A DNA stretch of 64,000 bases from Prionace glauca (GCA_037974335.1 CM075740.1:13909071-13973070), one strand, 5' to 3'; numbered from the stretch's first letter, positions 35,331 through 46,954 are shown. Made by a program: numbers and translations. Notes: generated by a model from the letters alone, not told the origin.

Positions 35331-35889
35331 GCTCGCTTGTTATTGAAGGCACATCTTTCAATATATTGTTGTATGTTATATTGCTGTAAAGTACATGTAT
35401 TAATCATATTACGCAACAGAAGTTTGCTGTTTTTCCAAATTGCAATGGCATGAGTTTTAAAAAGAATTATAAGAAGTTTTAGTCTATTTGTGCATTTTAA
35501 TATGAATATTGATTGATTTAATATCTTCAGTTAGAAGTAATGTGGGTACATTATATCAACATACTATCTTTTTGACGTGCCTTATCGTCAGTGCAACATA
35601 CATGAAATAGTTGCTTTCAGGAAACCACACGTCACTTCTAAGCTGGCTCCCTTTGGCCTTGTTGTTTCTTTCAGTTACTTGGGCTGAGAATGATTGCTTT
35701 TCATAACTGAAAATTACCACCGATATTGCTAATAGTTTGCATTTTTACTGTTCTTCGCAACTTGCAATTGTACTTGCACCAAAGTATTTACGGCAGTCCG
35801 AAATCAATCTATACAAAAATAATACACTGAAGGAAAACTTGATTTGTGTAGTGCTGAATTTTTAAAAGAATTTTTGTCTGATTTCAAGT

Positions 35890-36115
35890 AAAAACGGTAA
35901 GTGCTCAAATAGCAGGTCTGTCAGCGTCTATGAAGAGAGAAACATAGTTCACGATCCAACTCCATATGACTTCTTCCCAAGATTGTTTGGAATAAGAGTC
36001 ATATTGGATTCGAAATGTTAAATATTCCCTCTCCTTGAAAGTTGGCAGACCTGCTGAGTTTTTCAAGCACACTCCGCTTTTATTAGAGATTTCCAGCATC
36101 CGCAATATTTTGACT
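35890..36115. repeat. Q repeat
   Basis: Counterpart of 1060-1290 in the right unit A, with 'agcaggtctgtcagcgtct' and the inverted 'gatttccagcatccgcaat' half. Confidence 0.6.
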
Positions 36116-36179
36116 TGAACTTAACTGAGCTGCTTTCGGTCAAAGACCTCCTAGAACCTGAAGATATGATTTGACTTTT

Positions 36180-36400
36180 TGATTTGATTTGATTTATTAT
36201 TGTCACATGTATTCGTATACAGTGAAAAGTATTGTTTCTTGCGCGCAATGCAGACAAAGCATATCGTTCACAGAGAAGGAAACGAGAGAATGCAGAATGT
36301 AGTGTTAAAGTTATAGATAGGGTGTAAAGAAAGATCAACCTTATGGAAGGTAGGTCCATTCAAAAGTCTGATGGCAGCAGAAAATGCTGCCATCAGAAAA
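36180..36400 (-). mobile_element. G LINE 3' end, truncated
   Basis: Tail of repeated gattt units (36176-36196), then the shared G sequence, ending near 'gtctgatggcagcag'. Counterpart of 1350-1560. Confidence 0.7.
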
Positions 36401-37795
36401 GAACCAGAAATAATTGCATTTCGAGGCCAGACCGTTCTGGTCGCGGATAACATTTTATTAATGCAGTAATCGTGCAAGGATATAGTAGAGGGGGAGCCAA
36501 TCTGATCACCCTTCAGATGACGATCCTAAGAAGTAACTGCAGAATTACACTCACTGACCATAGCCCTACATCTTTTCCATCTTGATGTATTTAGAAAATA
36601 TCCTGTCTCAGTTATTATTGAATCGTATTTCGCACTCAGTCTTGCCATTGCAATGCAGATCTTAAAATCTTGCCTTGGGTTACCAATCCCCGCTCCGCCG
36701 CGAACGCCCCCCCCCCCCCACCCCCCGCCCTTTACCTCCCCAACCCCCCCCCCCCCCGTCCTTTCAGCCTGTATTAAAAATTATTTTAATTTTCTGGACT
36801 CGAGCTTCCTGCCGGTGGAAACAGTTTATGTCCATTTACTCCGTCAAACTCAGTCAAATCATTCCTTAACCAGATCTGCTCTGAACAGAACATCCTGATA
36901 TTATCTAATCACTTTGTTTTTCACGCCTTTTCGAATGAATTAGTCGTCATGGGCCCCCGTCTAAATTAAATTAATATCTAATGCTCAAAATATGAGGATA
37001 CTGCATTCAGATTATTTTAATAATGCTTTTAAAGAGTCGGGTATTCAGCTACAAATATCTGCTTCTCAATGCCTGTCCTTGGAAACCGAGGAGAATAGGA
37101 GCATGGGGAGAGTAAAGCACGGAGAGAAAAAGCGTGGAGTGAGCAAACACCGGAGCATGTTGATAAAATGAGATTTGCGAGTGACCCCGAGTAGAGCCCG
37201 ATCACAATGGAACCAGAACACAGCGAAAACAAGAGAGGAAACGAAAAAGAAAAGGAGGACGATGCCGGAGAGCGAGCCTGCGATCTCCCCTGACCTGCTC
37301 ACTCTTGAAAAGCCTGCCCTGGGCCGTTGCCCATCCGGAAGGCTGGGCCAGTATTGCGCACCGGGCGGAAGGTCTCTGTGGACCCTGGGGGATTATGTTG
37401 CTGGCGTTTCGCAGGCCAAACCTAAGCAACAAGAAACGATAGCCGTGGACAATGTAAGAAATGCCAAATTGTTTATGTGAATAATTGTGGCGAATATGAA
37501 AACCAATGTCATGAAGTTAACGTTTTGATTAAAGTGATCTATTTAAAGGCAGGATGTTCTTTGTACTGATGAGATGTTGGATCACAGTTTTCTATCACAT
37601 TTCTGCTCACCAAGAATATGTGACGCAACACTGCCACCTACTGGGTGCAATAACATACGACACAGAGGTTATATGGCCGCCTATTGGTGCAATATCGTAT
37701 GGCACAGAGGGAATATGGCCCCTTTGGAACCAACCGGTCCGAAATAAATCATTTGCTGTTTTTTTGAATTTCTGAGTTCAAGATTGAGGTTTATT

Positions 37796-38466
37796 TAAGA
37801 ACACAAGAAATAGGAGCAGGAGGAGGCCATCTCGCCCTTCGAGCCCGCCCCTCCATTCAATAAGATCATGGCTGATCTGTAGTGGATCAGTTCCACTTTC
37901 CCGCTCTCTCCCCATAACCCTTAATTCCCTTGCCTACCAAAAACCTATCTACCCGTGACTTAAATATATTTAGCGAGGTAGCCTCCACCACCTCAACGGG
38001 CAGAGAATTCCAGAGATTCACCACTCTTAGGGCGGCACGGTAGCACAGTGGTTAGCACTGCTGCTTCACAGCTCCAGGGTCCTGGGTTCGATTCTCGGCT
38101 CGGGTCACTGCCTGTGTGGAGTTTGCACATTCTCCTCGTGTCTGCGTGGGTTTTCTCCGGGTGCTCCGGTTTCCTCCCACAGTCCAAAGATGTGCGGGTT
38201 AGGTTCATTGGCTATGCTAAAATTGCCCCTTAGTATTCTGGGATGTGTAGATTAGAGGGATTAGCAGGTAAAATGTGTAGGGATATGGGGATAGGGTCTG
38301 GGTGGGATTGTGTTCGGTGCAGACTCGATGGGCCGAAGGGCCTGTTTCTGCACTGTAGGGTTCTATGTTCTTTGAGTGAAGAAGTTCCTCCTCAACTCCA
38401 ATCTAAACTGCCCATCGCCCCCCCCCCCCCATCTTGAGGCTATGCCCTCTAGTCTTGCCATCCTTT
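37796..38466 (-). mobile_element. CR1-a LINE 3' fragment split by a SINE
   Basis: The 3' end is at about 37796 (aagaacacaagaaatagg). The body runs to 38026, then resumes after the SINE at 38373 (tttgagtgaagaagttcc) and ends near 38466. Truncated copy without coding capacity. Confidence 0.75.
38031..38372 (+). mobile_element. V-SINE-like element inside CR1-a
   Basis: A well-preserved copy, nearly identical to 59470-59792. The tRNA-like head gggcggcacggtagcacagtg has an A box (tagcacagtggttag) and a B box (ggttcgattc), followed by the core ('ctccggtttcctcccacag') and a 3' part ending 'gtagggttctatgttc'. A short tctt occurs on both sides of the insertion. Confidence 0.85.
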
Positions 38467-38524
38467 CTAAGCAATTTTCTGAGGTCGAAAGCCATATCTG
38501 ACCAACGGACAATCTGCCCGAACG

Positions 38525-39005
38525 CAATCAGCTGGCAGGCATTAATGGGTCATTTTCTGCTTGGCAGAATATGACGAATAGAGTCCCGCAGATGCCTATG
38601 CTGGGGCTTCAACATTTTGCAATTTATATCATTGACTTAGATGGAGGAATAAAGGCACAATAGCTAATTTTGCAGATGACACAAAGATAAGTATGGAAGT
38701 AGATTGTGAAGAGAGCGCAAACAGGGTGCAGACCACATGGATAGGGTGCGTAAGTCGACAAAAATCTAGCACATGGTGCATAATATGGAAAAGTGTAAAT
38801 TTGCTCATTTAAACAGGAATATTTCTATAAAATGATTTTGCATAAACAAAAAGCATCTGCATAGTTCAGAGGCTTAGTGGGATATAGATTTCTATTGCAT
38901 GAGTGACAAAAAATAGTCTGCAGACAGAAACTATGAAGGAGAATGGAATTAGATCCTGTAATATGAAAGGAAAAGTGAGAATATAATGTTTCAGTTATAT
39001 GGAGC
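38525..39005 (+). mobile_element. CR1-Z LINE, right-unit copy
   Basis: Counterpart of 12245-12730: 'gaatagagtcccgcag', 'aatttatatcattgactta' and 'tttgcagatgacacaaag' (the FADDTK codons, better kept here than on the left). Homology stops at about 39005, which is the right limit of the duplication or of a later deletion. Confidence 0.65.
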
Positions 39006-39940
39006 ATCAATTATAGTTATATGGAGTATCTGTGCAGTCTCGACGGGAGGGTGGCGATAGGATGGCATGGAAGGGGTAGAATGGGGGTTGCGAATGGCAA
39101 AGCAAGAAGTGGTAGGGCTGAAATGAGAGAGATGAATGGATTGAAACCGCTATGTCGTGAGAAAATGACATGAATGAAATGAATGAATGGAATTTGGGTT
39201 TAAAGAGATACTTTTGCAATAAAGATACTGATTTCACCGCAAATACTTTGCTGGTCCTGTTAATTATGTTTAATTGAATTCAAGAAATTGACTGAGGGGC
39301 ACCGAATGTCAACAGGATTCTAAACTCAAAGGTACCAATACAAACCAGAAGAGAAAATGCTGGAAAATCTCAGCAGGTCTGGCAGCGATAGTAAGGAGAG
39401 AAAAGAGCTCACGTTTCGAGTCCAGATGACCCTTTGTCAAAGTTATTTATTGGTATCAATACAAAACTGCACAGTCTGAGTGCTAACTAAAATACTGTTC
39501 ATTCTCACTTAGCAACATTTGTCACATTCGATTTAGTCGATGGGTACAAACATTCATGCAGTGTGGATTGTTGGGATTGCTGGGGTTTGATCCATTTGCA
39601 CCTTGAGTTAGTTATTCGGTGTAGCATTTGGCTCTCATTAACATAATCATTGATTCAGACATCGTGTAGCACTTCGGACGGGGACGAAATACTACTGTGG
39701 TTTTCTCAGCTCAGTTAGAAAACCAACATGGGGACGTACTGAACTGTTTCTTTGCACTCTTCAATGTTAACCGGCTAGTTTTTTTTTTTGTGTATCTTAC
39801 ACTAGATGTGGTGTTTAACTTTGTCCAGCATGAATCTAAACATAGGTTTTACCCTTCCTTCCACAGAAGCATTTAACTAAATCCACTTATTTCTAATGGT
39901 CATCAATACAAATATAAATTCATTCAAATTATCTTTGTTT
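39006..39940. other. Largely unrecognised, with one half Q repeat
   Basis: 39340-39440 holds one half of a Q repeat (gaaaatctcagcaggtctgg, then cgtttcgagtccagatg). Nothing else was recognised. Confidence 0.4.
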
Positions 39941-39944
39941 TCCT

Positions 39945-40270
39945 AACATAAGAATATGTTTGAAACTATTTAGCCACTCCAGTCTGTTCCAGCAGCTCAA
40001 TTAGATCAAAGTTGATCTATACTTGAAGTCCATTCACTCACCGTGTTTCATATCCTGTGATAAACTTTGCTGAAAAAACTTATCAATTTCAGTCTTATAA
40101 GTTTCAACTGACGCAGCATCCATCGCCTTTTAATAGAACCCGTTCCAGACTGTTACATACTTTTGTTATCACTCTCTTCTTATAACCAGAGAGAAATATG
40201 TTCTGTTTCTCGAATTGAATTTCTTAGTAATGTTCATGATTAGTTTAGATGACACCCCTTTGACTTCACC
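39945..40270 (-). mobile_element. Old CR1-X-like 3' fragment
   Basis: Contains diverged forms of 'caattagatcaaagttgatct' and 'cccgttccagactgttacata', the pattern of CR1 3' ends in minus orientation. Confidence 0.4.
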
Positions 40271-40965
40271 TGCAACATGCAGAATTTCACAGTTAAAATC
40301 CGGCTATTTAATCACATTTAGAAAGTTGCCAATTCTTTGTACAGGCATATTGAATAGAAAAGAATATCCACACTAAATTTAACGGAACAGTCCTTTATTA
40401 AATTGCAGGATTAATGACGATGCCAAGAGTGTTTGATCAGATCAATGTGAACATGTTATAATATACAAGCAGAGGTTCCTACAGACAAACTGCACATCTA
40501 TCGGTGGATCTTGAAGTGTTCCACTTAAAATCAAACAGCAATATCTGAATATGTAATCACTACGAAATTATTTGTTTTAATGCAATAACAGGTCAGCATA
40601 TGATATTATTGAATTTCAGCCCTCTGGATCCCGCGATGCTGGCTTGAAGTGAGTTGACTTAAGTCCCGTGTTTAACCACAACAAGAACAGCGTCCATTCA
40701 CATCGCAAAAGGGAAGCCAATTCTAATGCAGCAGGATATAGGAGATTGTTTTAAATAAGGTTCATTAGCATTGGGACGTCCCTGGTAATGTATAAGGATG
40801 TGGAATGATATTAATGTTTTTTGCTTTTAATTCATAGGTTTTTAGTCGGTCCGCCTTGTTGTCCAATAAGGGGCATGATGGGTCGTACGAGGGCTGCTCT
40901 TGGATGTTCGAGAATAGCCTAGTGCTCCATGTCGTTAGTGTGCGCTTAAACTGGACCAGATGCTG
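40271..40965. other. No recognised feature
   Basis: About 700 bases. No repeat family or exon recognised. Confidence 0.35.
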
Positions 40966-40969
40966 GGCA

Positions 40970-41290
40970 ACACGACAGCTCAGTGACTATCACTGTTTGC
41001 TGTGCAGGCACATGGATTTGGGCCAGTGTCTGTGGGAGTCTGCGCGTTCTCCTCGTGTCTGCGTGGGTTTTCTCCGGGTGCTCCGGTTTCCTCCCACACC
41101 CCAAAGATGTGCGATTAAGCTGACTAGAGGTAATAAATTGTCCCTAAATTAGTTTTCCCACAATGTGGAATGCCATAAGCATAGATAAGGGTCATGGGTG
41201 GAGGGGGGGCTGGTAATGTTAAAATGGCGGTGTGGGCTCGTTGGGCCGAAGGGCCTGTTTCCCGGGCTGATTTTGTTCTTTGTTCTTTGT
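40970..41290 (+). mobile_element. V-SINE-like element, head damaged
   Basis: The core 'ctccggtttcctcccacac' and 'cgtgtctgcgtgggttttct' are well kept at 41050-41110. The tRNA-like head is degraded. The 3' tail ends in ttctttgttctttg. Confidence 0.7.
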
Positions 41291-41519
41291 TTTCCAAATC
41301 ATTTTATTATATAATAGAAGTTGCAAGAAGTAATAATTATAAACCTTCGAGTTGTTCGAAATATATTTTCTTACGTTTATGAACGTGGACAGATGGAATA
41401 CTGTAACCACTTTAAAATGATTGTCATATAAAATGATTGGACATACATGCCTAATTATAGAATGTTGATTTGCTAAATATATCAGTGATATTTGCTTATC
41501 CTCTTGTTGTGCAGCTTTA

Positions 41520-42470
41520 GTGCAGGGTGTCGAAATTTGCTGATGACACCAAGATTGGGGGAAAGGCAAATTGTGCGGAGGGTGTGGAGAGTCTGCAGAA
41601 GGATCTAGATAGGCTGGGCGAATGGGCCAGGAAATGGCAAATGGAATTTAATGTTGGCAAGTGTGAGGTGGTCCACTTTGGTAGGAGGAATGGTAGGAAG
41701 GACTATTACTTACGGGGCGAAAAACTGCAGCAGGCGACGGTGCAGAGGAACCTCGGGGTCCTTGTGCATGAGTCGCAAAAACCCAGCTTGCAGGTGCAGC
41801 AGGTGGTCAGGAAGGCGAATGGGATGCTGGCCTTCATAGCGAGGGGGATTGAATATAAAAGTAGGGAGGTCTTGCTGCAGCTGTATAGGGCATTGGTGAG
41901 GCCGCAGCTGGAGTACTGTGTGCAGTTTTGGGCGCCGCACCTGCGCAAGGATATTTTGGCCCTGGAGGGAGTGCAGAGGAGGTTTACTCGGCTGATACCG
42001 GAGTTGAGGGGATTGAGCTATGAGGAGAGGCTGAATAAACTAGGCTTGTACTCGTTAGAGTTTAGAAGAATGAGGGGAGATCTCATTGAGACGTATAAGA
42101 TGATGAATGGGATGGATAGGATAGAGGTGGAGAGACTGTTCCCGCTCAAAAAAGACAGTAGGACTAGGGGGCACAGCCTCAAGATAAAGGGGGGACGGTT
42201 TAGAACAGAGTTGAGGAGGAACTTCTTCACTCAAAGGGTGATGAATCTCTGGAATTCTCTGCCCGTTGAAGTGGTGGAGGCTGCCTCGCTAAATATTTTT
42301 AAGAAACGGGTTGATGGGTTTTTGATAAGAGAAGGGATTAAGGGTTATGGGGAGAGGGCGGGAAGGTGGAGCTGAGTCACGACAGATCAGCCATGATCTT
42401 ATTGAATGGCGGGGCAGGCTCGAAGGGCCAGATGGCCTACTCCTGCTCCTATTTCTTATGTTCTTAACCA
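41520..42470 (+). mobile_element. CR1-a LINE, young, 5'-truncated, open frame
   Basis: An uninterrupted 282-residue frame from [11 protein letters not shown] (RT active-site block) to the C-terminal FTQRVMNLWNSLP and the end of the protein, followed by a 3' end at about 42467 (tcttatgttctta). It differs from the equivalent part of 53405-54925 at about five residues. A recent insertion, but lacking the 5' two thirds of the element. Confidence 0.88.
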
Positions 42471-43790
42471 GAAGCGGACGGAACTGCTTATCTCAGAACA
42501 GATGCTGTTCGGTGATTCCCCATCCTAAGAATGGATACAATTGCAACAAATTTGCAAGCAAAAAGTAAAACATTCGCAGTTGTCGATACTGTTCAAACAA
42601 CTGCTGAAATTTAGCATTTCAAACACCCAAATTCGCAGTTTTATTCAACGTTAGCATGAATACATATGGGGAAAAAATTAAACAAAAAAGTGCTGGGGGG
42701 AGAAAAACTCAGCAGCTCCAGCAGAGAGAGAAACAGAGGTCGCTTTTTCGAGTCCGTGTGAATCTTCCTCAGAGCAAAAGAGAGGGGGCATTTGAAGAAA
42801 AAAAAGAACCATCTCTAATGCATTGAAAGCTATAACTTGTAGGATTTACTCACTGAAATAGTTCAACTCAAAAGCCAGATGTGTGATTATTCTAGTTATA
42901 CTTTTGTTGTAATGAATATAGAGTGTCCCACACTAAACGTCATATCTAACCCCTTCTATTCTATCAGTGAAAGATCAGTATTGATTTGAAATATCCTTTT
43001 AATGTTGCACGACGATACGGATGTGCTTGTGAATGTTTCACGGTGACACTTCTGTACTAAAATCAGTTAGTGTGACGTTTGCTATCTAGACCAATATAAA
43101 TGCCTAAAAGCACAGAAATGTTGCAACTCCCTTTTTCGGTAAAAAATGTAAGGTTTCTAGGACACTAGCACTGTGGCAGCAAGATAGGATCTAGCAAAAG
43201 TTAATACACTAAGATGTTCATAATCCCATGTGCTACCAGTGACAGCATTCAATTTATTGGCCATTCTGCAGCGAGTGCACCGGGGCGTGTTAATGAGAAA
43301 ACAGTTTGTTCGTAGTAAGTGGCACTGCAATAAAACCTTCAAACATTTTTCACTTTATTCCTTTATCAGTAAAGGCTCTTTGCGTTGATTTATACAACCC
43401 ACGAAGCCAAAACAGCGTCCAGTGTCTCACTGCAGAGTTATATGTGTAATGAAGAATGCTAACATTTATTTAATAGCTTATTTTAAAACTGTATTCAAAC
43501 TCAGGGATTTGAATGATTGCTTTTGCTAAATACACAATGGTTAAATATTGGGAGCAATAAGAGATTTAGAAAAATTCTGGTCTGAATTTCATAATTGCAT
43601 TTGAGTCTTAAAATATTGTAGCCTTTGGTTTGAAGTTAATGTAGCTATGATAATGTAACCATCTCCCGCGGCTGAAAAGGTCAATTCTATCATCTGAATT
43701 GTCCGCCTTTGGAACAGTGTGACTGGCGCAACTGGTTATCAGAGCCCGGAACCTGCTCAGTCGGCCAATGGATGGTTGAAGTGGAAAATA
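42471..43790. other. IgL-2 upstream region, no gene
   Basis: A half Q repeat (42670-42785) is present. The rest shows no recognisable element. A CCAAT sequence (ggccaatgg, 43763-43771) lies just upstream of the IgL-2 near-octamer. Confidence 0.4.
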
Positions 43791-43791
43791 T

Positions 43792-43835
43792 ATTTACATA
43801 CCTAACAATTTCATTTGTCCAGCCTTTGATATAAA
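43792..43835 (+). promoter_or_regulatory. IgL-2 promoter: near-octamer and TATA box
   Basis: TATAAA at 43830-43835, 58 bases before the start codon, a spacing close to the 62 bases in IgL-1. ATTTACAT at 43792-43799 matches the octamer ATTTGCAT at seven of eight positions. Unlike IgL-1, no perfect octamer was found nearby. Confidence 0.7.
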
Positions 43836-43892
43836 GGACGGCACCCACTGATCCGAAAGATTACACTCCTTGCATTCATCAGCGCCTTTACA

Positions 43893-43941
43893 ATGGCAGC
43901 GGTTACTCTTGTTCTGCTCTCGTTAACAATTGGTCTGGCGT
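43893..43941 (+). CDS. Leader exon, IgL-2
   Basis: 49 bases encoding MAAVTLVLLSLTIGLA plus one base, a typical hydrophobic signal-peptide core. The donor is gtaagt at 43942. The start codon is chosen because it lies 58 bases after TATAAA and its reading frame joins the V exon in phase 1, producing a shared Cys codon (T plus GT). Confidence 0.92.
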
Positions 43942-44113
43942 GTAAGTGTCTGGGAGATATAATCTTTTCAGCATAGAGGTTTTGTAAAAACAAATTAAGC
44001 AAAATCTTAATCCAAAGCATTATTTAAAGTCTGAATGTAATGTTCTGCGTTGCTGTTACATTTTATGTTGGTCCAATCATTTTTAATCATGTCATGTTTC
44101 ACCAAATTTGCAG

Positions 44114-44422
44114 GTACCAGCGCGCAGATCAGCTTGATCCAACCAAAATCCGTATCCACTACACCGGGGAAAACCGTGATCCTAAACTGTACAGTCCATG
44201 GAATTAGCCTCGCAAAGAGATATGTTAATTGGTACCATCAGAAGCGTGGCAGTGCCCCAAGGTTTATCTTATATGGAACCGATAAAAGAGGGGACGGTAT
44301 CCCGGATAGATTTACCGGCCTGGAAGACGAAAAAACAAACGTTGGACATTTGACCATCGCGAACGTGGAACTGGGGGATGCCGGTGATTATTACTGCTTA
44401 TCAAGTGAAGGAAGTGGCTTGA
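44114..44422 (+). CDS. Light-chain V gene segment, IgL-2 (unrearranged)
   Basis: A full V segment after the acceptor tttgcag. It reads TSAQISLIQPKSVSTTPGKTV, then LNCTVHG (first Cys), VNWYHQKRGSAPRFILYG (framework 2 Trp), GIPDRFTGLEDEKT, ANVELGDAGDYYC (second Cys) and ends LSSEGSGL at the recombination heptamer. It is open throughout with all core framework residues. GSAPRFILYG and GIPDRF are lambda-like, and the 23-bp-spacer signal is the V-lambda arrangement. Direct joining to J at 44678 would keep the frame (total 241 residues with C), so the segment looks functional. What other isotype it could be depends on an alignment with known shark types. Confidence 0.93.
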
Positions 44423-44461
44423 CACGGTGACAAGTCCGGTGACTCCTTCAGTACCAAAACT
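44423..44461 (+). other. V recombination signal, 23-bp spacer
   Basis: Heptamer CACGGTG (44423-44429; six of seven with CACAGTG), a 23-base spacer (44430-44452) and nonamer ACCAAAACT (44453-44461; seven of nine with ACAAAAACC). The TGA that ends the V reading frame is inside the heptamer. Confidence 0.85.
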
Positions 44462-44649
44462 GTTCACAGAACTCGCGCTGGAATTTACATGGCCGACTAA
44501 AATTGACATTAGCAGCTGGGCCAACAACATTGCCTGAATAAGACTCTCACGATGTAACCTTTTTTTTAAAAAAACAAGTTATTGTTCACCCAACAGACAT
44601 AAATTCCTGCTTCGATGGACCACCCTCTGCTTAGCTACACAGCTGGAAC

Positions 44650-44677
44650 GGTTATTGTACGGCGTCCTACCACCGTG
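44650..44677 (+). other. J recombination signal, 12-bp spacer
   Basis: Nonamer GGTTATTGT (44650-44658; eight of nine with GGTTTTTGT), a 12-base spacer (44659-44670) and heptamer CACCGTG (44671-44677), the exact complement of the V heptamer. The V23/J12 pair obeys the 12/23 rule. 188 bases separate the V nonamer from the J nonamer. Confidence 0.9.
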
Positions 44678-44716
44678 GGTGGTATTTTGGTAGCGGAACC
44701 AGGCTAACTGTTCTAG
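44678..44716 (+). CDS. Light-chain J gene segment, IgL-2
   Basis: 39 bases, encoding WYFGSGTRLTVL after two lead bases, with the FGxGT joining motif. It ends at donor gtaagtg in phase 1. The TVLG ending is of the lambda J type (FGxGTxLTVLG). Cutting at both heptamers with no trimming gives an in-frame V-J joint (TTG AGG TGG). Confidence 0.93.
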
Positions 44717-45039
44717 GTAAGTGATGTATTTATGCTTCGTGAAGCAATTTGTTTGTAAGTTTGTGAATTTGAATGCAAAGTTTAGTTTGCTTCAGTTGTT
44801 TATTTTTCAACAAAATTGTTCATCTTGAGACTGAATCACGATTGGAATGTGTAGATTTACCTGCTGTCAAACTGGTCAAACGATACTCAGATACTTGTCC
44901 TTTCAACCCAAAATCTAAATCCCATTTAAGACAAGTCCACATTCAACACACTTTCAATGTGCCCTTGGTGCCTATCGTTAGCCCTGTCCTGTGACAGTCA
45001 AAAGGAAGTTGATATAAGAACATAAGAAAGATATCGACT

Positions 45040-45810
45040 TGCATATTTGATTTGATTTCTTACTGTCACTTGTATTGGGATACAATGAAAAGTGTTGTTT
45101 CTTCCGCTATTCAGACAAAGCATACCATTCATGGAGTACATAGAGAAGAAGGAAAAGATAGGGTGCAGAATATAGTGTTCCGTGTACAGATGGGGCGAAG
45201 AGAAAGATCAGATTAATAAAAGGCAGGTCAATTCAAAAGTCTGGTGGCAGCATCGAAAAAGCTGTTTTTGAGACAGTTGGTACCTGTTCTCAGACTTCTG
45301 CATCTCTTTCCCGAGGAAGAAGGTAGAAGAGAGTATGTCTGGAGTCCATGGAGTCCCTGATTACGCTGGCTGCTTTTCGAGGCAACGGGAAGTATAGACG
45401 GAGTCAATGGATGGGAGGCTGGTTTGCGCCATGGGTTGATTAGAGGGTTAAATAGGGTGGATAGTGAGAGCTTTTTACCTCAGATGGTGATGGCTAACAC
45501 GAGGGGACATAGCTTTAAATTGAGGGGTGGTAATTATAGGACGGATGTCAGAGGTAGGTTCTTTACTCAGAGGGTAGTAAAGGCGTGGAATGCCCTGCCT
45601 GCAGCAGTTGTGGACTCGCCAACTTTAAGGGCGTTCAAATGATCAGTGGATTGGCATATGGATAACATTGGAATAGTTTAGGTTAGAGGGTCATTAGATT
45701 GGTTCCACTGGTCCGCGCAACATCGAGGGCCGAAGGGCCTGTACTGCGCTGTAATGTTCGACGTTCTATGGACTATGTTCACAACCCTTTGTAGTTTCTT
45801 GCAATCGTTG
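45040..45810 (-). mobile_element. G LINE 3' part split by a CR1-U
   Basis: Starts with the G tail (tttgatttgatttcttactgtcac) and runs to 45425, then resumes at about 45773 (ttcacaaccctttgtagtttc), which matches 61435-61455 of the longest G copy. Confidence 0.7.
45425..45772 (+). mobile_element. CR1-U LINE 3' end nested in G
   Basis: Encodes LNRVDSESFLPQMVMANTRGHS and FTQRVVKAWNALPAAVVDSPT, the C-terminal CR1 block of the same family as 56462-57957 (LDRVDSDSLFPRMEKASTRGHD). The 3' end is at about 45772. Confidence 0.75.
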
Positions 45811-46324
45811 GACTAAATGGGTTATATTTCCATCACTGCTTCTTGGTGATTCCCCTTATTCAGCAACTATAGTTAGGCCTGGACTATTAGGATCCGGATT
45901 TGCAACTTGAAATGTTGTGTGAGTGCTAACAATCTTATCATTTAATCATCAGCAGATGGCATGGTAATCTCATTGCATATTCAAATGTTCCCATAGCTAA
46001 AAAAGCCCCATGCTGTAAGATTATGCGGCTCAGACTAAAACTGCATTCTGCAATGATTTTAGGAGATACAGGTTATGCAGAAGGAAAAGTCACCGTGCAA
46101 TTAAAATATCAATAAAATAGTTAACTTTGTTTGATACTCTTAATATGCCGAATCCTAAAGTCCTGTGAAGCCTATTTTGGAATCCTACCACCTGTTTCCC
46201 AATAATTGATAATATGGGTAAGTTTAGCGCCACCTTGTTGTGCGGTGCGTTGGACGGTTGGAAATAGAAAAGGAAGAAATAGCTTTTTTTTAAAACAATG
46301 AAACTGGGCCCCGCCAGTTTCTCA

Positions 46325-46510
46325 TAACTCAGTTCAAACCAAAGTTGGAGAAACGCGGAAGATCTGACAGCATCTGTGGAGAGAAACCGAGTTCCCATTT
46401 CGGATTTACACGATCCTTCTCCAGAACGGTTCTGGTGCTGTCAAACCTGCTGAGATTGTTCAGCATTTTCTGTTTTTATTTCACATTTCCAGTATCCGCA
46501 GTGTTTTGCT
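46325..46510. repeat. Q repeat
   Basis: Both inverted halves are present: 'gatctgacagcatctgtgg' near 46365 and 'cacatttccagtatccgcag' near 46490. Confidence 0.55.
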
Positions 46511-46954
46511 TTTATCAAACCAAACGTTTCGGCCTGTTAAAAGACTCCTTCCATCCTGAAATATCCTAACCACCCGCCCCATGTTATTCAATGGCCCCCA
46601 GACTGTTTGTGGAATATGGGTCGAATGTCTGCGCACCTTGGGCTGAGTTTTCCGGCGAACGGCCGGACCAATTCCTGGCCCCGACTCGGTGCAATTTGAT
46701 GGCATGCTCGCTTGCTTAATTTTAAGCAAGGCAGCCAATATGTAGGTCCCCTCGGCGTTTGCCATCAAATTAATGATTTGGCAGCACACAGGACATCAGC
46801 AGCGCCATAGGATCATCGAGTGCAAACTTTAGCGACCATCGAAAGGTCCAAAACAATATGAATAGTAGCTGAAAATCTGAGGGGAATAGGGCGCAGAGGA
46901 AAGGCGTTTACATGAATCTACAAGATCAAATGATGTCTCTTGAGAGGTTGGTCG

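Larger units (their letters stand above)
34609..36400. repeat. Duplicated unit A, right copy
   Basis: Matches 1-1560 in the same orientation, from 'gaggtacagcaattggatg' to the G LINE end. It carries the right arm of the inverted repeat as an extra 270 bases. It includes a Q repeat (35890-36115) and the G LINE 3' end (36180-36400). It is followed after about 140 bases by unit B, with no immunoglobulin gene between. Confidence 0.75.
36537..39005. repeat. Duplicated unit B, right copy
   Basis: Matches 10957-12730 from ctgcagaattac to the interior of the CR1-Z LINE (38525-39005). A CR1-a with a nested SINE (37796-38466) interrupts it at the point equivalent to about 12175 and is absent on the left, so it arrived after the duplication. 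A poly-C-rich run at 36705-36760 is expanded relative to the left copy. Confidence 0.75.

Noticed and set aside
36705-36765. Poly-C-rich run with proline-rich open frames
   Set aside because: Low-complexity sequence. The left unit B has a shorter C-rich run and no matching frame.
38031-38110. A tRNA gene (A and B boxes visible)
   Set aside because: The tRNA-like part is the head of a dispersed SINE and does not fold into a convincing cloverleaf with an anticodon arm.
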